A DNA stretch of 64,000 nt. Source: Marinibacterium sp050389775 (GTDB lineage Bacteria; Pseudomonadota; Alphaproteobacteria; Rhodobacterales; Rhodobacteraceae). Both the position numbers and the translations under genes were made by a program. The first letter of the stretch is position 1. Each line of letters begins with the position of its first letter. This document shows, in pieces, positions 52,580 to 62,486 of the stretch. The stretch spans positions 4,526,001 through 4,590,000 of the forward strand of contig NZ_CP177144.1 in NCBI RefSeq assembly GCF_050389775.1, given 5' to 3'. The notes under the pieces were generated by a model, which made no database searches, was not told where the DNA came from, and saw nothing but the letters and a program-made list of their open reading frames with translations.

Positions 52580-53791
52580 ATGCACCGCCCCGCCTTTGCC
52601 AGCTGGCTGAGCCAGACCAACGATGTCACCCAGACCTTCCTTGCCGCCGGGCGCATCCCCGGGCTGATCAACCTGGCCGGCGGCCTGCCCGATCCCTCGG
52701 TCTGGCCTGTGGCCGCGCTGGCCGAACAGGCGCGGTCGGCCGTGGCCGACCATCCCGGCGACACCCTGGCCTATTCGCCGATCGACGGGCTGCCCGGCCT
52801 GCGCGACGTCATCGCCCGGCGGTTCTCGCGCGGGGGGCTGCGGCTGACCCGCGAGAACGTCATGATCACCACCGGCGGCATGCAGGCGCTGGACCTCGTC
52901 GGCAAGGTGCTGCTGGACCCCGGCGATGCCATCGCCGCCCAGGCCCCGGCCTATCTCGGCGCGCTGGATGCCTGGATGCCCCGCGCCCCGGCCTATCGGC
53001 CGATGCGCCTTGAGGCCAACGATGTCGACATCGCCGGTTGCATGGCCGGTGCCAAGTTTGCCTATACCGTGCCCAATTTCTCGAACCCGACCGGTCGGCT
53101 GGTCGGGCACGACCAGCGCCGTGCGCTGGTCGACGCGGCCAATGCCACGGGCTGCTGGCTGGTCGAAGACGACCCCTATGGCGCGCTTTACTACGACGGC
53201 GCCCCCCTGCCCCGGCTTCTCGACATCTCGGCCGGGGACCGCCCCGACTCCTCCCAGGAAGGGCTTTATGACGGGCCGGTCATCTACCTGGGCACCCTGT
53301 CCAAGGAGCTGGCCCCCGGCCTGCGCATCGGCTGGGTCATCGCCGCGCCCGAGATGATCACCGCCCTGACCACGGCCAAGCAGGGCTCGGACATGTTCAC
53401 CTCGGGGATCTGCCAGCGCATCGCCCAGGGCGCGCTCGAAGACCGGCTGCCCGAACAGATCCTGCCCGACATCCTGTCGCTCTACCGGGACCGCCGCGAT
53501 GCGCTCTGCGCGGCCATGGCCGAACACCTGCCGGATCTCTACGACTGGGAGGTCCCCTCGGGCGGGATGTTCGTCTGGGCCGTGGCCCGCGATGCCCGGC
53601 TGGACACCGACCGGCTGATGACCCGCGGGCTGGATCACGGGGTCTGCATCTCGCCCAGTTCGGTCTTTGACCCCGAGGGCCGCGACCGCCGGGCCACCCG
53701 GCTGAACTTCACGCTGAACCCGCCGGACAAGCTGGCCGAAGGCATCCGCCGCCTGGCCGAGGCCACGCGGGCCGAAATGGCCGCCCTGTGA
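52580..53791 (+). CDS. PLP-dependent aminotransferase, class I/II
   Basis: 403 residues, fold type I. The cofactor lysine is K242 in TLSKELAPGLRIGW, and NFSNPTGRLV and DDPYGAL are present. It belongs to the LysN / MocR-like aminotransferase group (2-aminoadipate and related), without the DNA-binding domain of MocR regulators. The substrate is not evident. A stem of GGGGG, seven bases, CCCCC at 52505-52521 lies upstream. Confidence 0.9.
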   Translation: MHRPAFASWLSQTNDVTQTFLAAGRIPGLINLAGGLPDPSVWPVAALAEQARSAVADHPGDTLAYSPIDGLPGLRDVIARRFSRGGLRLTRENVMITTGGMQALDLVGKVLLDPGDAIAAQAPAYLGALDAWMPRAPAYRPMRLEANDVDIAGCMAGAKFAYTVPNFSNPTGRLVGHDQRRALVDAANATGCWLVEDDPYGALYYDGAPLPRLLDISAGDRPDSSQEGLYDGPVIYLGTLSKELAPGLRIGWVIAAPEMITALTTAKQGSDMFTSGICQRIAQGALEDRLPEQILPDILSLYRDRRDALCAAMAEHLPDLYDWEVPSGGMFVWAVARDARLDTDRLMTRGLDHGVCISPSSVFDPEGRDRRATRLNFTLNPPDKLAEGIRRLAEATRAEMAAL

Positions 53792-53951
53792 TCGCCGGGG
53801 CGTGGCCCGCACGAGATCGGGGCCTGCACCGTGGCTGACCCCCACCGGGTGACGGCCTGATTGGCGCTTGCCCGACGCCTGACCGGCACCGGCACTGGCC
53901 CCGGATGCAACGGCCGTCATACCATCACCCGGCCCACCATCCCGCCGCCCG

Positions 53952-54269
53952 TCAATGCGCGCGCGGCTGGCCCCCGGCATCGCCCCGACCACCGGCCAGC
54001 CCGGCCGCGCCGCGCATGTCCAGCCGGTCGCGGGCGGTGTCGAATTTCACGTGGGCCGCCTCGAACAGCACCAGCGCCCGGGCCCGTGTTTCGTACAATC
54101 GCCGCATCTCGGATCCGGGGTTGCCCATGGCATCGCGGTTCGGCCGCCCGCTTGGCGGAAACCACAGCCGCATCTCGTAGATGGCCCGGCGCCAGGCCCG
54201 GTCGGCCTCGACATAACGCCCGTAGGTCAGGCGCAGGACGCGCCGCCGCGTCGTCAGTTCAGTCCGCAT
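53952..54269 (-). CDS. Hypothetical protein, 105 residues
   Basis: A basic, helical N-terminal part (TTRRRVLRLTYGRYVEADRA, then AIYEMRLWFPPSGRPNRDA), a second helix (EMRRLYETRARALVLFEAAH) and a Gly/Ala-rich end. No membrane segment. The strong ribosome site GGAGGAAGCAC directly before the ATG at 54269 argues for a real gene. No domain recognised. Confidence 0.65.
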   Translation of the reverse strand: MRTELTTRRRVLRLTYGRYVEADRAWRRAIYEMRLWFPPSGRPNRDAMGNPGSEMRRLYETRARALVLFEAAHVKFDTARDRLDMRGAAGLAGGRGDAGGQPRAH

Positions 54270-54512
54270 GTGCTTCCTCCCGCTGCAGACCCTGCGCCGC
54301 CAAGGATACCACGCCCGGCCTCTGCCGCAAACGCCCGCGCGGTCGCAGGCCCCGGGCCCCGGCGCGCCCCGCCATCGCCGCCACCCGCAAATCCCTGGAA
54401 AACCGGAAGAAAACACAAGACAGATGCATACTCGCGAAAGTAGAGTAAAGACATTCCGTCATCGGCGGAAGATTGCAACGTTAAACTGTACAAGTACCCA
54501 GGGAGACCCGAC

Positions 54513-55037
54513 ATGCCGATTTCCAGACAATTGCCCGCCGTGGCCAGCGCCCTTATCGCCCTTGCCCTGCCCGCCCTTGCCGCCGACCCGCACCTGCCCG
54601 CCGAGGGCGATGTCTTCATGCCCTTCGGCCATTCCGGGGCCTGGTATGTCTTTACCGACACCACCCGCGCGACCTGCCTGACCGAAAAGGTCGATGCCAC
54701 CGGCAATGTCGTGCAGATCGGGCTGACCAAGGACAATGAACATGCCTACCTGGCCGTCTATGCCGTCGTGCCCGAGGATCTGCGCAAGGAACGCGAAGAG
54801 CTGACCGTGACCGTGGCCGGCCAGAGCCACACGGGCAAGATCTCGCGCTGGCAGCGGCACAATGCCGATGCCTATTCGGGCGGCTACATCCTGTCCGACA
54901 GTTTCGATCTCTTTGCCAAGGCCGCCGATGTGACCGAGGTGATCGCCTTCCCCGGCGAGGAGATCGAGGTCAAGATCAGCCTGGATGGCAGCGCCAATGC
55001 CATCGAGATGACCAAGGATTGCATCGCCGCCCAATAG
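54513..55037 (+). CDS. Secreted protein of unknown function
   Basis: 174 residues with a signal peptide (LPAVASALIALALPALA) and a mature beta-rich domain beginning AADPHLPAEGDVF; cysteines occur in ATCLTEKV and KDCIAAQ. The ribosome site AGGGAGACC is good. Upstream (54454-54470) is an inverted repeat TTCCG, seven bases, CGGAA within an AT-rich promoter region. No family recognised. Confidence 0.75.
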   Translation: MPISRQLPAVASALIALALPALAADPHLPAEGDVFMPFGHSGAWYVFTDTTRATCLTEKVDATGNVVQIGLTKDNEHAYLAVYAVVPEDLRKEREELTVTVAGQSHTGKISRWQRHNADAYSGGYILSDSFDLFAKAADVTEVIAFPGEEIEVKISLDGSANAIEMTKDCIAAQ

Positions 55038-55327
55038 GGTGCGCGGCGGGGCGGGCGGGTCTCGACCGCCTGCCCCGCCATGACGGCCCGCCCCGACACC
55101 GCCGACACGCCCCCGCCCCACCGACATCGCCTCACCCCGCCGAGACGGCCCGCCCCCGGGCCGGCGACGCAGGCCCCCGGCGCCCCCGCCCGGGGCAATG
55201 TGCCACCGGCAAGGCCCCGGCGGACCGCACCAGGCAGAAAACCCCTTCGACCTGCACCGAAGTTGGCTAACATGACGGCGGATCGGCGGTCCGCACCGAT
55301 CTCCGCCACCCCGCCCGGGGCCGGCGG

Positions 55328-57907
55328 ATGGCCCCAGACCCGAACGGGATACCCGACGACGTGAGATCTGCTGCCCGCTATGCCCTGATCGCCCTGGCCT
55401 ACGTTGTCGCCTGGTGCGCGCTCGACCTCGTCGGCTGGGTCTTCGAAGTCTCGCCCGGGATCAGCCCCTGGTATCCGCCGCACGGCCTGAGCGTCGCCCT
55501 GCTGATGGCGCTCGGCCCGCGGTTCATGCCCCTGCTGATGATCGGCCCGCTGATCATGGGCTCTCTGGTCTGGCTCCCCGGCGAGCCGCTGGCCCTGGTC
55601 CTGCTGGCCCTCGGGGTCACGGCCGGTTACGGGCTGGCCGCGCTCTGGCTGCGCCACCGGCGGGTCGATCCCCGGCTGTCCCAGCTGAGCGACGTCCTGC
55701 ATTTCTTTGCCGCGATGATCGTGGCCTCGCTGGCCGTTGCCGTTCTGGCCATCCTCGACCTGGCCGCCTTTGGCCTGCTGGCCTGGGCCGATGTGCCGGC
55801 AGCCATCCTGTCCTTCTGGGCCGGCGACACCCTGGGCGTGGTCTGCATCGCCCCGGTCCTGATGACCCTGGTCTTCCCCGCCCTGACCCGGCTGACCGGG
55901 CGCGCGTCCACCGCCGCGCCGCCCCCCGTGGCCGATGCCCGTCGCCTGCCAACCCCCGTCGCCGCGCAGGGCCCGGCCCGGACCCTCGCCCTGCCCGGCG
56001 ACACCCCGCGCGCCACGGCCCTGCGCTTTGCCGCGCTGGCCGGCACCATCCTCCTCGTGCTCGACCCGTTCGACATCTTCGACCCGTCGCTGTCCTTCCT
56101 GCTGATCTTCCCGATCCTTGCCGTGGCCGTCACCGGCTCGGTCACCGGCACCGCCCTGGCCGTGGCCCTGGCCAGCATCGGCCTGGCCATCTCGCTGCGC
56201 ACCAATGCCGCGCTCGACCGGCTGGAGGCCGAGCAATTGCTGCTGACCGGCCTGTCGATCGGCGCGCTCTGCCTGGCTGCCGCCGTGGCCGGCCTGCGCT
56301 CGGGCCGGACCCTGCTGCGCGACATCTTCGACACCACGTCCGAAGGCATCGTGGCCCTGGACCGGACCGGCCGGGTGATGATGGCCAATTCGGCCTCGCG
56401 CCACATGCTGGGCGGCATCAGCGATCCCGAGCCCTTCGACTGGCCGGCCGACATCCGCTTTCTCGATGCCCAGGACAACCGCCCGCTGGACGGCCCCGAC
56501 AGCCCCATCGCCCGGGCCCTGGCCGGCGAGAAGATCCAGGCCGAGACCCGGCTGATGACGCGCAAGGCCCGCGACGGGCACCGCTACGTGCGGATCAGCA
56601 GCGGCACGGTCAAGGACGAGGGCGCGACGCTCTGGGTCGTGCTGGCCTTTGACGACGTCACCCGCGAGGAGGAAAGCCGCCAGCAGATCGAACGCTCCGG
56701 CCGGCTGGATGCGCTTGGCCAGCTGACCGGGGGCATTGCCCATGATTTCAACAACCTGCTGGCGACCATCGAATACAGCGTCCAGCTGGGCGCCAATGCC
56801 GACGACCCGGCCACCGCCCGACGCTATGGCGATGCGGCCCTCAAGGCCGTGCGCAAGGGCGCCGACCTGACCGGCCGCCTGCTGGCCTTTGCCCGGCGCC
56901 AGCCCGGCAAGGCCCAGTCGCGCCCGGTGGCCGATGTGCTGGCCGAGTTCGACCAGCTGGCCCGCCCGACCATCGAGGAAAACATCGCGCTCGAGATCGA
57001 CCATGATGATCCCGACCTGCGGGTCTTCTGCGACACCGGCCAGCTGGAAAATGCGCTGCTGAACCTGGTGCTGAATGCCCGCGACGCGATCACCCTTTCG
57101 GGCAAGGGCGGGCGCATCGTGGTCAGCGCCCGGGGCATTTCCGAGATCGACGCCGATGCCGTGCTGCGCCGCGAAAGCCCGCATTCCTACATCGTGCAGG
57201 GGCTGCATGCCAACGGGCTCAGCCCCGACACGGCCCGGACCATGGCCTATCGCTATGTCGAGCTGGCCGTGACCGACGACGGGCCGGGCATGAGCGACAC
57301 GATCAAGCGCCGGGCCACCGATCCGTTCTTCACGACCAAGGAAACCGGGATGGGCACGGGGCTGGGCCTGTCGATGGTCTATGGCTTTGTCCAGCAGTCA
57401 CACGGCGAATTGCGGATCTATTCCGAGCCGGGCCTGGGCACGACGATCCGCATGATCGTGCCCCGGGGCACCGAGGCCGGCCACCGCGAACAGCCGATCG
57501 AACGGCTGCCCCGGCCGCGCGGCAAGGGCCAGCGCATCCTGCTGGTCGAGGACCAGCCCGACCTGCTGGAGATGATGCGCGACGTGCTGGTCACGCTGGG
57601 CTACACGGTGACCACGGCCCGGACCGGGGCCGACTGCCTTGCGCTCTTTGCCGATGGCGCGGGATGGGACCTTTTGCTGACCGACGTGGTCATGCCCGGG
57701 GGGATGGACGGGTTCCGGCTGGCCGAAGAGGTCCGGGCCCGGGCGCCGGATCTGCCGGTGCTCTACATGTCGGGCTATACCGGTCATTCCGAGGACGAGA
57801 AGGGCGCCGTGCCCGCGCCGATCCTGCAGAAGCCCTGCACTCCGGCCGAGCTGGCCGGAGCCATTTCCGACGCGCTGTCCGGCGACGACGCGCCGGCACC
57901 CGGTTGA
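55328..57907 (+). CDS. Hybrid sensor histidine kinase with MASE1 input domain
   Basis: 859 residues. In order: MASE1-like membrane domain (about eight helices, residues 13-310), a PAS-like region (from RDIFDTTSEGIVALD, about 329-450), HisKA with H472 in GGIAHDFNNLL, HATPase with LENALLNLVLNARDA, DDGPGM and GTGLGLSM, and a C-terminal receiver with D786 in LLTDVVMPGGMDGF. The ligand of the MASE1 domain is unknown. No partner regulator is adjacent. The ATG at 55328 or a GTG at 55361 could start it. Confidence 0.92.
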   Translation: MAPDPNGIPDDVRSAARYALIALAYVVAWCALDLVGWVFEVSPGISPWYPPHGLSVALLMALGPRFMPLLMIGPLIMGSLVWLPGEPLALVLLALGVTAGYGLAALWLRHRRVDPRLSQLSDVLHFFAAMIVASLAVAVLAILDLAAFGLLAWADVPAAILSFWAGDTLGVVCIAPVLMTLVFPALTRLTGRASTAAPPPVADARRLPTPVAAQGPARTLALPGDTPRATALRFAALAGTILLVLDPFDIFDPSLSFLLIFPILAVAVTGSVTGTALAVALASIGLAISLRTNAALDRLEAEQLLLTGLSIGALCLAAAVAGLRSGRTLLRDIFDTTSEGIVALDRTGRVMMANSASRHMLGGISDPEPFDWPADIRFLDAQDNRPLDGPDSPIARALAGEKIQAETRLMTRKARDGHRYVRISSGTVKDEGATLWVVLAFDDVTREEESRQQIERSGRLDALGQLTGGIAHDFNNLLATIEYSVQLGANADDPATARRYGDAALKAVRKGADLTGRLLAFARRQPGKAQSRPVADVLAEFDQLARPTIEENIALEIDHDDPDLRVFCDTGQLENALLNLVLNARDAITLSGKGGRIVVSARGISEIDADAVLRRESPHSYIVQGLHANGLSPDTARTMAYRYVELAVTDDGPGMSDTIKRRATDPFFTTKETGMGTGLGLSMVYGFVQQSHGELRIYSEPGLGTTIRMIVPRGTEAGHREQPIERLPRPRGKGQRILLVEDQPDLLEMMRDVLVTLGYTVTTARTGADCLALFADGAGWDLLLTDVVMPGGMDGFRLAEEVRARAPDLPVLYMSGYTGHSEDEKGAVPAPILQKPCTPAELAGAISDALSGDDAPAPG

Positions 57908-58075
57908 TCCGCCGCGCCGGTCCGGCCTGTCTGTCCGACGCTATCAGCCCGTCCCGCCCGCCTTCGGTCGGCCGCGCGGCCTGACCGAGCCCGCCCACGC
58001 ATCCTGGCGTTGATGTGCGGCCGTGCCCGTCCGGCCCCACACCCGCTCATCCCGCCCTTGCAGGCCGGCCTCGCC

Positions 58076-58813
58076 CTATTCCACCGCCTTGGCCTGGTTC
58101 ACCCGGGCCGAGAGCGCCTCGCGGCTTTCGACCCGCTCGGAATAGCGATCGACCAGGTGGTCGCGGATGTCGCGGGTCAGCAGGGTGAACTTGACCAGCT
58201 CTTCCATGACATCGACGATGCGATCGTAATAGGGCGTCGGTTTCATCCGCCCGGCCGCGTCGAATTCGTCCCAGGCCCGGGGCACCGAGGATTGGTTGGG
58301 GATCGTCAGCAACCGCATCCAGCGCCCCAGCACGCGCAACTGGTTGACCGTGTTGAAGGATTGCGACCCGCCGCAGACCTGCATCACGGCCAGGGTCTTG
58401 CCCTGGGTCGGGCGCACGCCACCCAGCGACAGCGGGATCCAGTCGATCTGGGCCTTCATGATGCCCGTCATCGCCCCGTGGCGCTCGGGCGAGGACCAGA
58501 CCATGCCATCGCACCAGGTCACCAGGTCGCGCAGCTCGGCCACCCTGGGATGATCGGCCGGGGCGCTGTCGGGCAACGGCAGCCCGTCGGGATCAAAGAT
58601 CCGCACCTCGGCGCCCAGCCGGGCCAGGATGCGCCCGGCCTCTTCGGCGGCCAGGCGGGAATAGCTGCGGTCACGCAGCGAGCCGTAGAGGATCAGGATG
58701 CGCGGGGCGTGGCTGCTGAGGGCCACGGGAAACAGCGCCGCTGGATCGGGGGCCGCAAAGCTTTCCGCGTCGATGTTGGGCGTGTCGCCGCGGGTGTCGG
58801 GCGTGTCGGTCAC
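58076..58813 (-). CDS. arsH: Arsenical resistance protein ArsH
   Basis: 245 residues. NADPH-dependent FMN reductase fold, with ILILYGSLRDRSYSRLAAEE, WSSPERHGAMTGIMKAQIDW and VCGGSQSFN. In other bacteria ArsH oxidises trivalent organoarsenicals. It lies 69 bases after acr3 on the same strand, so the two form one transcript under the divergent arsR. Confidence 0.95.
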   Translation of the reverse strand: MTDTPDTRGDTPNIDAESFAAPDPAALFPVALSSHAPRILILYGSLRDRSYSRLAAEEAGRILARLGAEVRIFDPDGLPLPDSAPADHPRVAELRDLVTWCDGMVWSSPERHGAMTGIMKAQIDWIPLSLGGVRPTQGKTLAVMQVCGGSQSFNTVNQLRVLGRWMRLLTIPNQSSVPRAWDEFDAAGRMKPTPYYDRIVDVMEELVKFTLLTRDIRDHLVDRYSERVESREALSARVNQAKAVE

Positions 58814-58882
58814 GGGTGTCTTCCCCCTTGTGTCGGGGCCTTGCGGCCGGTTGGGTGATGCGGCCGAAGCCTGCGGACGGGC

Positions 58883-59923
58883 CTATTGGCCGGGCGCCGG
58901 GAACCGGGCGCGGGTGCGGTTGGCAAAGGCCACCAGCGTCAGCATGACCGGCACTTCGACCAGCACGCCGACCACCGTGGCCAGGGCCGCCCCGGAATTC
59001 AGGCCGAAGATCGAAATCGCCACGGCCACGGCCAGTTCGAAGAAGTTCGACGTGCCGATCAGGGCGCAGGGCGCGGCGATGCGGTGGGGCACCTTCAGCA
59101 GGAAGGCCGCGCCATAGGCCAGGGCAAAGATGCCATAGCTCTGGATCAGGATCGGCACGGCGATCAGGGCGATGATGCCCGGCCGGTCGAGGATGGTCTG
59201 GCCCTGCAGGCCGAAGAGAATGGCCACCGTGGCGATCAGGCCCAGCACCGACAGCGGCTTGATCCGGGCGGTAAAGGCCGCGATGGCCTCGTCCGAGCCC
59301 AGCATCCGGCGGGTGGCCAGCCCGGCCAGCAGGGGCAACACGACATAGAGCACCGTGGCCAGGACCAGCGTGTCCCAGGGCACGACAATCTCGGTTACGC
59401 CCAGCAGCAGGGCCACGATCGGCGCGAAGGCCACGACCATGATCAGGTCGTTCACCGAAACCTGGACCAGCGTGTAGGTCGCATCGCCCCGGGTCAGCTG
59501 GGACCAGACAAAGACCATGGCCGTGCAGGGCGCGGCGCCCAGCAGGATCAACCCGGCGATGTACTGGGCGGCATCCTCGGGCGCAATCCAGGGCGCAAAG
59601 ACATGGTCGAAGAACAGCACCGCCAGAGCGGCCATCGAGAAAGGCTTGATCAGCCAGTTGACGACCAGCGTGACCAGCAGGCCCCGGGGCTGGCGGGCCA
59701 CCCCGGCCACCGCGCCGAAATCGACATTGACCATCATCGGATAGACCATGGCCCAGATCAGCACGGCCACGACCAGGTTGATCCGGGCAACCTCGGCCGC
59801 GGCAATGGCCGTGACCAGCCCGGGCGCAAGGGCGCCGATGGCCAGGCCGGCCAGCATGGCCAGGGCAACCCACAGGGTCAGCAGCCGTTCGAAGATGCCC
59901 ATCGGGGCGGCGGTGTCGGACAT
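58883..59923 (-). CDS. Arsenite efflux permease Acr3
   Basis: 346 residues with about ten helices. The conserved cysteine of the arsenite path is in LLGAAPCTAMVFVWS; TSNFFELAVAVAI is also typical. The ATG at 59923 has GGAGAGGACC upstream, better than an in-frame ATG at 59944. Transcription starts within the operator region shared with arsR. Confidence 0.95.
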   Translation of the reverse strand: MSDTAAPMGIFERLLTLWVALAMLAGLAIGALAPGLVTAIAAAEVARINLVVAVLIWAMVYPMMVNVDFGAVAGVARQPRGLLVTLVVNWLIKPFSMAALAVLFFDHVFAPWIAPEDAAQYIAGLILLGAAPCTAMVFVWSQLTRGDATYTLVQVSVNDLIMVVAFAPIVALLLGVTEIVVPWDTLVLATVLYVVLPLLAGLATRRMLGSDEAIAAFTARIKPLSVLGLIATVAILFGLQGQTILDRPGIIALIAVPILIQSYGIFALAYGAAFLLKVPHRIAAPCALIGTSNFFELAVAVAISIFGLNSGAALATVVGVLVEVPVMLTLVAFANRTRARFPAPGQ

Positions 59924-59952
59924 GGTCCTCTCCGGTGTGATCATTTTGTCAT

Positions 59953-59968
59953 TTCGCGGAATAGCGAA
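59953..59968. promoter_or_regulatory. ArsR operator-like inverted repeat, acr3 side
   Basis: TTCGC, six bases, GCGAA, just upstream of the acr3 start. It shares ATTTCGCG, one base, AAT with the second element at 60016. Confidence 0.65.
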
Positions 59969-60015
59969 CTGATTGCGGTGTAGCGAGGGGCGGGCCGGCT
60001 TGTCAACACGCCTCA

Positions 60016-60033
60016 TTTCGCGTAATCACGAAA
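60016..60033. promoter_or_regulatory. ArsR operator-like inverted repeat, arsR side
   Basis: TTTCG, eight bases, CGAAA, ending one base before the arsR ATG. Binding here would cover the arsR start codon region directly. Confidence 0.65.
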
Positions 60034-60034
60034 C

Positions 60035-60355
60035 ATGGACCAGACCCTTGCCATCGATGCCTTTGCAGCGCTTGCCCATGAAACCCGGCTGTCAGTCTTT
60101 CGGCTGCTGGTGCAACGGGGGCCGTCGGGTACGCCGGCGATGGAGGTCGGCCGGCTGCTGGATCTCAAGCCGTCCACCCTGTCGGGCCACCTGTCGGCGC
60201 TGAAACGGGCCGGGCTGGTGACGGCCGAACGCAAGCACCGCGAAATTCTCTATGCGCCGAATCTCGGGGCGGTGAACGGGCTGGTCACCTTCCTCTTGCA
60301 GGATTGCTGCGGCGGGGATGCCACGGCCTGCGCCGGGCTGGTTGTCGCGCCCTAG
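60035..60355 (+). CDS. arsR: Arsenic-responsive repressor ArsR
   Basis: 106 residues, winged-helix regulator with FAALAHETRLSVFRLLVQRG and the recognition helix LKPSTLSGHLSALKRAGLV. The arsenic ligands appear to be the C-terminal LLQDCCGGDATACAG cysteines, an arrangement seen in alphaproteobacterial ArsR proteins rather than the CVC site of the E. coli type. No ribosome site precedes the ATG, and an operator-like repeat ends one base upstream, so the message may be leaderless. It is divergent from acr3. Confidence 0.93.
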   Translation: MDQTLAIDAFAALAHETRLSVFRLLVQRGPSGTPAMEVGRLLDLKPSTLSGHLSALKRAGLVTAERKHREILYAPNLGAVNGLVTFLLQDCCGGDATACAGLVVAP

Positions 60356-60397
60356 GGGCCGAACCCGCCCTGGACTGCCCCGGAATGCCCCGGGCGG

Positions 60398-61189
60398 TTA
60401 CTTCAGCACGCCGGCGATCTGGCTGGCATAGCGCAGCAGGATATCGGTCAGCCGGGCATAATCGGCCGGATCGATCTCGCTGGCCGGTTCGGACAGGCCC
60501 AGCGCCATCTCGGCCCGGCCCAGCGGCCCGACCGGCACGGCAATGCCCACGGCCCCGGCCTCGAACTCGCCCTTCACGATCGACACGCCGGTCTCGCGCG
60601 AGCGGGCGACGTCGGCGGCGATGGCCGCGCGGTCCAGCACGGTTTCGGCGGTGAACCGTTCCAGCGGCATGGTCTCGATCATCTGGCCGGCCCAGTCGGG
60701 ATCGGACCAGGCCAGCAGCACCCGCCCGATCGAGGTCGACAACAGGGGCAGCCGGCTGCCGATGGTGAAGCCAAAGGTATAGCGCGCGTTGAGCTGCGAG
60801 GATTGCGCGACATAGACCAGCTCGGACCCGTCGCGCATGGCCAACCCGACGCTGTAGCCCAGCTCGCGGGCGCACATCTCGATCAGCGGCTGCACCAGCC
60901 GGCCGAACTGGTTGCCCCGCAGAAAGCCGCTGCCCAGCACCAGCACCCGCGGCGTCAGGGAATAGCGGTTGCCTTCCTTGCGCACGTATCCCAAATGCAC
61001 CAGCGTCAGGACAAGGCGCCGCACGGCGGCCCGTTCGATATCCGTCAAGCGGCCGATCTCGGCCAGGGTCAGCTGGTTATGCGCCTCGTCGAATGCCCTC
61101 AGGACCGTCATGCCCTTCATGAAGGTCAGCGAAATGTCCTTGGTGGGGATCTCGTCGCGCGTCTGTGTCACCGGTTCCGGTCCGTCCAT
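60398..61189 (-). CDS. IclR-family transcriptional regulator
   Basis: 263 residues. N-terminal winged helix (LTLAEIGRLTDIERAAVRRL) and C-terminal effector domain with LGYSVGLAMRDGSELVYVAQ and the GVAI-type stretch GAVGIAVPVG. It is divergent from the TRAP operon, so it very likely controls it. The effector is unknown. Confidence 0.92.
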   Translation of the reverse strand: MDGPEPVTQTRDEIPTKDISLTFMKGMTVLRAFDEAHNQLTLAEIGRLTDIERAAVRRLVLTLVHLGYVRKEGNRYSLTPRVLVLGSGFLRGNQFGRLVQPLIEMCARELGYSVGLAMRDGSELVYVAQSSQLNARYTFGFTIGSRLPLLSTSIGRVLLAWSDPDWAGQMIETMPLERFTAETVLDRAAIAADVARSRETGVSIVKGEFEAGAVGIAVPVGPLGRAEMALGLSEPASEIDPADYARLTDILLRYASQIAGVLK

Positions 61190-61402
61190 GCCAAGCCATC
61201 CGTTCGGGCCGCGCCCAAAATCTGGGCCGGCCGGGTCGTTCCACCTGTATTGCCCCCTTCAATCGACGCCCGCAAGCGTTGTCTGGGTTGACAAGTCGCC
61301 GCAAGAATGACCGATTGGTTGATAATCGCGCAGATGTTGCGTGAAACGAGAAGCTTCCGGCCCCCGGCAGCCCCAAACCTACGTACAGGGAACAGGACGA
61401 TC

Positions 61403-62413
61403 ATGATCAGAACTCTCCTCACCGCAGGCGTCGCAACGCTTGGCCTGGCCTCCGCGGCCTCGGCCGAGAACCTGCGCTATGCCCATTTCATGTCGGCCAA
61501 CAGCTGGCAGAACCAGGTGATCTTCGAAGACTGGGCCACGGCCGTCGAAGACGCCTCGGGTGGCGCGCTGGATGTCCAAGTGTTCCCGGCCCAGACGCTG
61601 GGCAAGGCTGCGGCGGGCTATGACAATGCCGTGGCCGGCATCGCCGACATCGCCTGGACCGTGCCGGGCTATACCGCCGGCCGCTTCCCCCTGAGCCAGA
61701 TCATGGAACTGCCCGGGCTCTTCGACACCGGGGCCGTCGGGTCCTGTGCCTTCCAGAAGCTCTATGATTCCGGCGCGCTGGACGCGGAATACGAAGACAC
61801 CCACATCCTCTTCGTGCACACCCATGATCCGGGCCACCTGCACACGTCGAAAAAGCCGGTCAGCACGCTGGCCGACATGAAAGGCCTGAAACTGCGCCGG
61901 CCGACCCAGGTTGTCGGCGACCTGCTGACCGAACTGGGTGCCGAGCCCGTGGGCATGCCCGCGCCCAACACCTATGAAGCCGTGCAGCGCGGGGCCATCG
62001 ACGGCTACATGCTGCCCTGGGAAAGCGTCGAGAGCTTCCGCCTGGAAGAGCTGACCGAGAACCACACCGTCTTCGGGTTCTATGCCCTGGCCTTCATCGC
62101 CACGATGAACAAGGCCAAGTACGACTCGCTGTCGCCCGAGGCCAAGGCCGCGGTGGATGCCAACAGCGGCATGAAATGGGCCGTGACCGCCGGCGCGGGC
62201 TATGACGAGGCCGGGGCCAAGGTGCTGGAGCGCCTGCGCGAAACGTCCAACGTCATCGAACTGTCGGACGAGGAACGCGCGACCTGGATGGAAGCCGCGC
62301 AGACGGCATCGGACGCCTATATCGCCTCGCTCGACGAGCAGGGCCTGCCGGGCACCGAAACCTATGCCGCCGTGCAAGGCTATGTCGCGGATTGCCAGGC
62401 CGAGCTGAACTGA
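61403..62413 (+). CDS. TRAP transporter substrate-binding protein DctP
   Basis: 336 residues. A signal peptide (IRTLLTAGVATLGLASAASA) precedes a periplasmic binding domain with MKGLKLRRPTQVVGDLLTELG and PAPNTYEAVQRGAIDGYM, where the arginine is the usual carboxylate anchor. This argues for an organic acid ligand. A TTGACA lies at 61288-61293 in the 213-base gap shared with the IclR gene, but no good -10 follows it. Confidence 0.93.
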   Translation: MIRTLLTAGVATLGLASAASAENLRYAHFMSANSWQNQVIFEDWATAVEDASGGALDVQVFPAQTLGKAAAGYDNAVAGIADIAWTVPGYTAGRFPLSQIMELPGLFDTGAVGSCAFQKLYDSGALDAEYEDTHILFVHTHDPGHLHTSKKPVSTLADMKGLKLRRPTQVVGDLLTELGAEPVGMPAPNTYEAVQRGAIDGYMLPWESVESFRLEELTENHTVFGFYALAFIATMNKAKYDSLSPEAKAAVDANSGMKWAVTAGAGYDEAGAKVLERLRETSNVIELSDEERATWMEAAQTASDAYIASLDEQGLPGTETYAAVQGYVADCQAELN

Positions 62414-62486
62414 TCTGCCCGGTCCCAGCGAATGCGGGTCGCCTTCGGGCGGCCCGTCACGTCTCTCCCAACTGCCAGGACCCACA

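Noticed and set aside
54884..57208. Open frame antisense to the MASE1 histidine kinase
   Set aside because: Composition shadow. The plus strand carries all kinase motifs.
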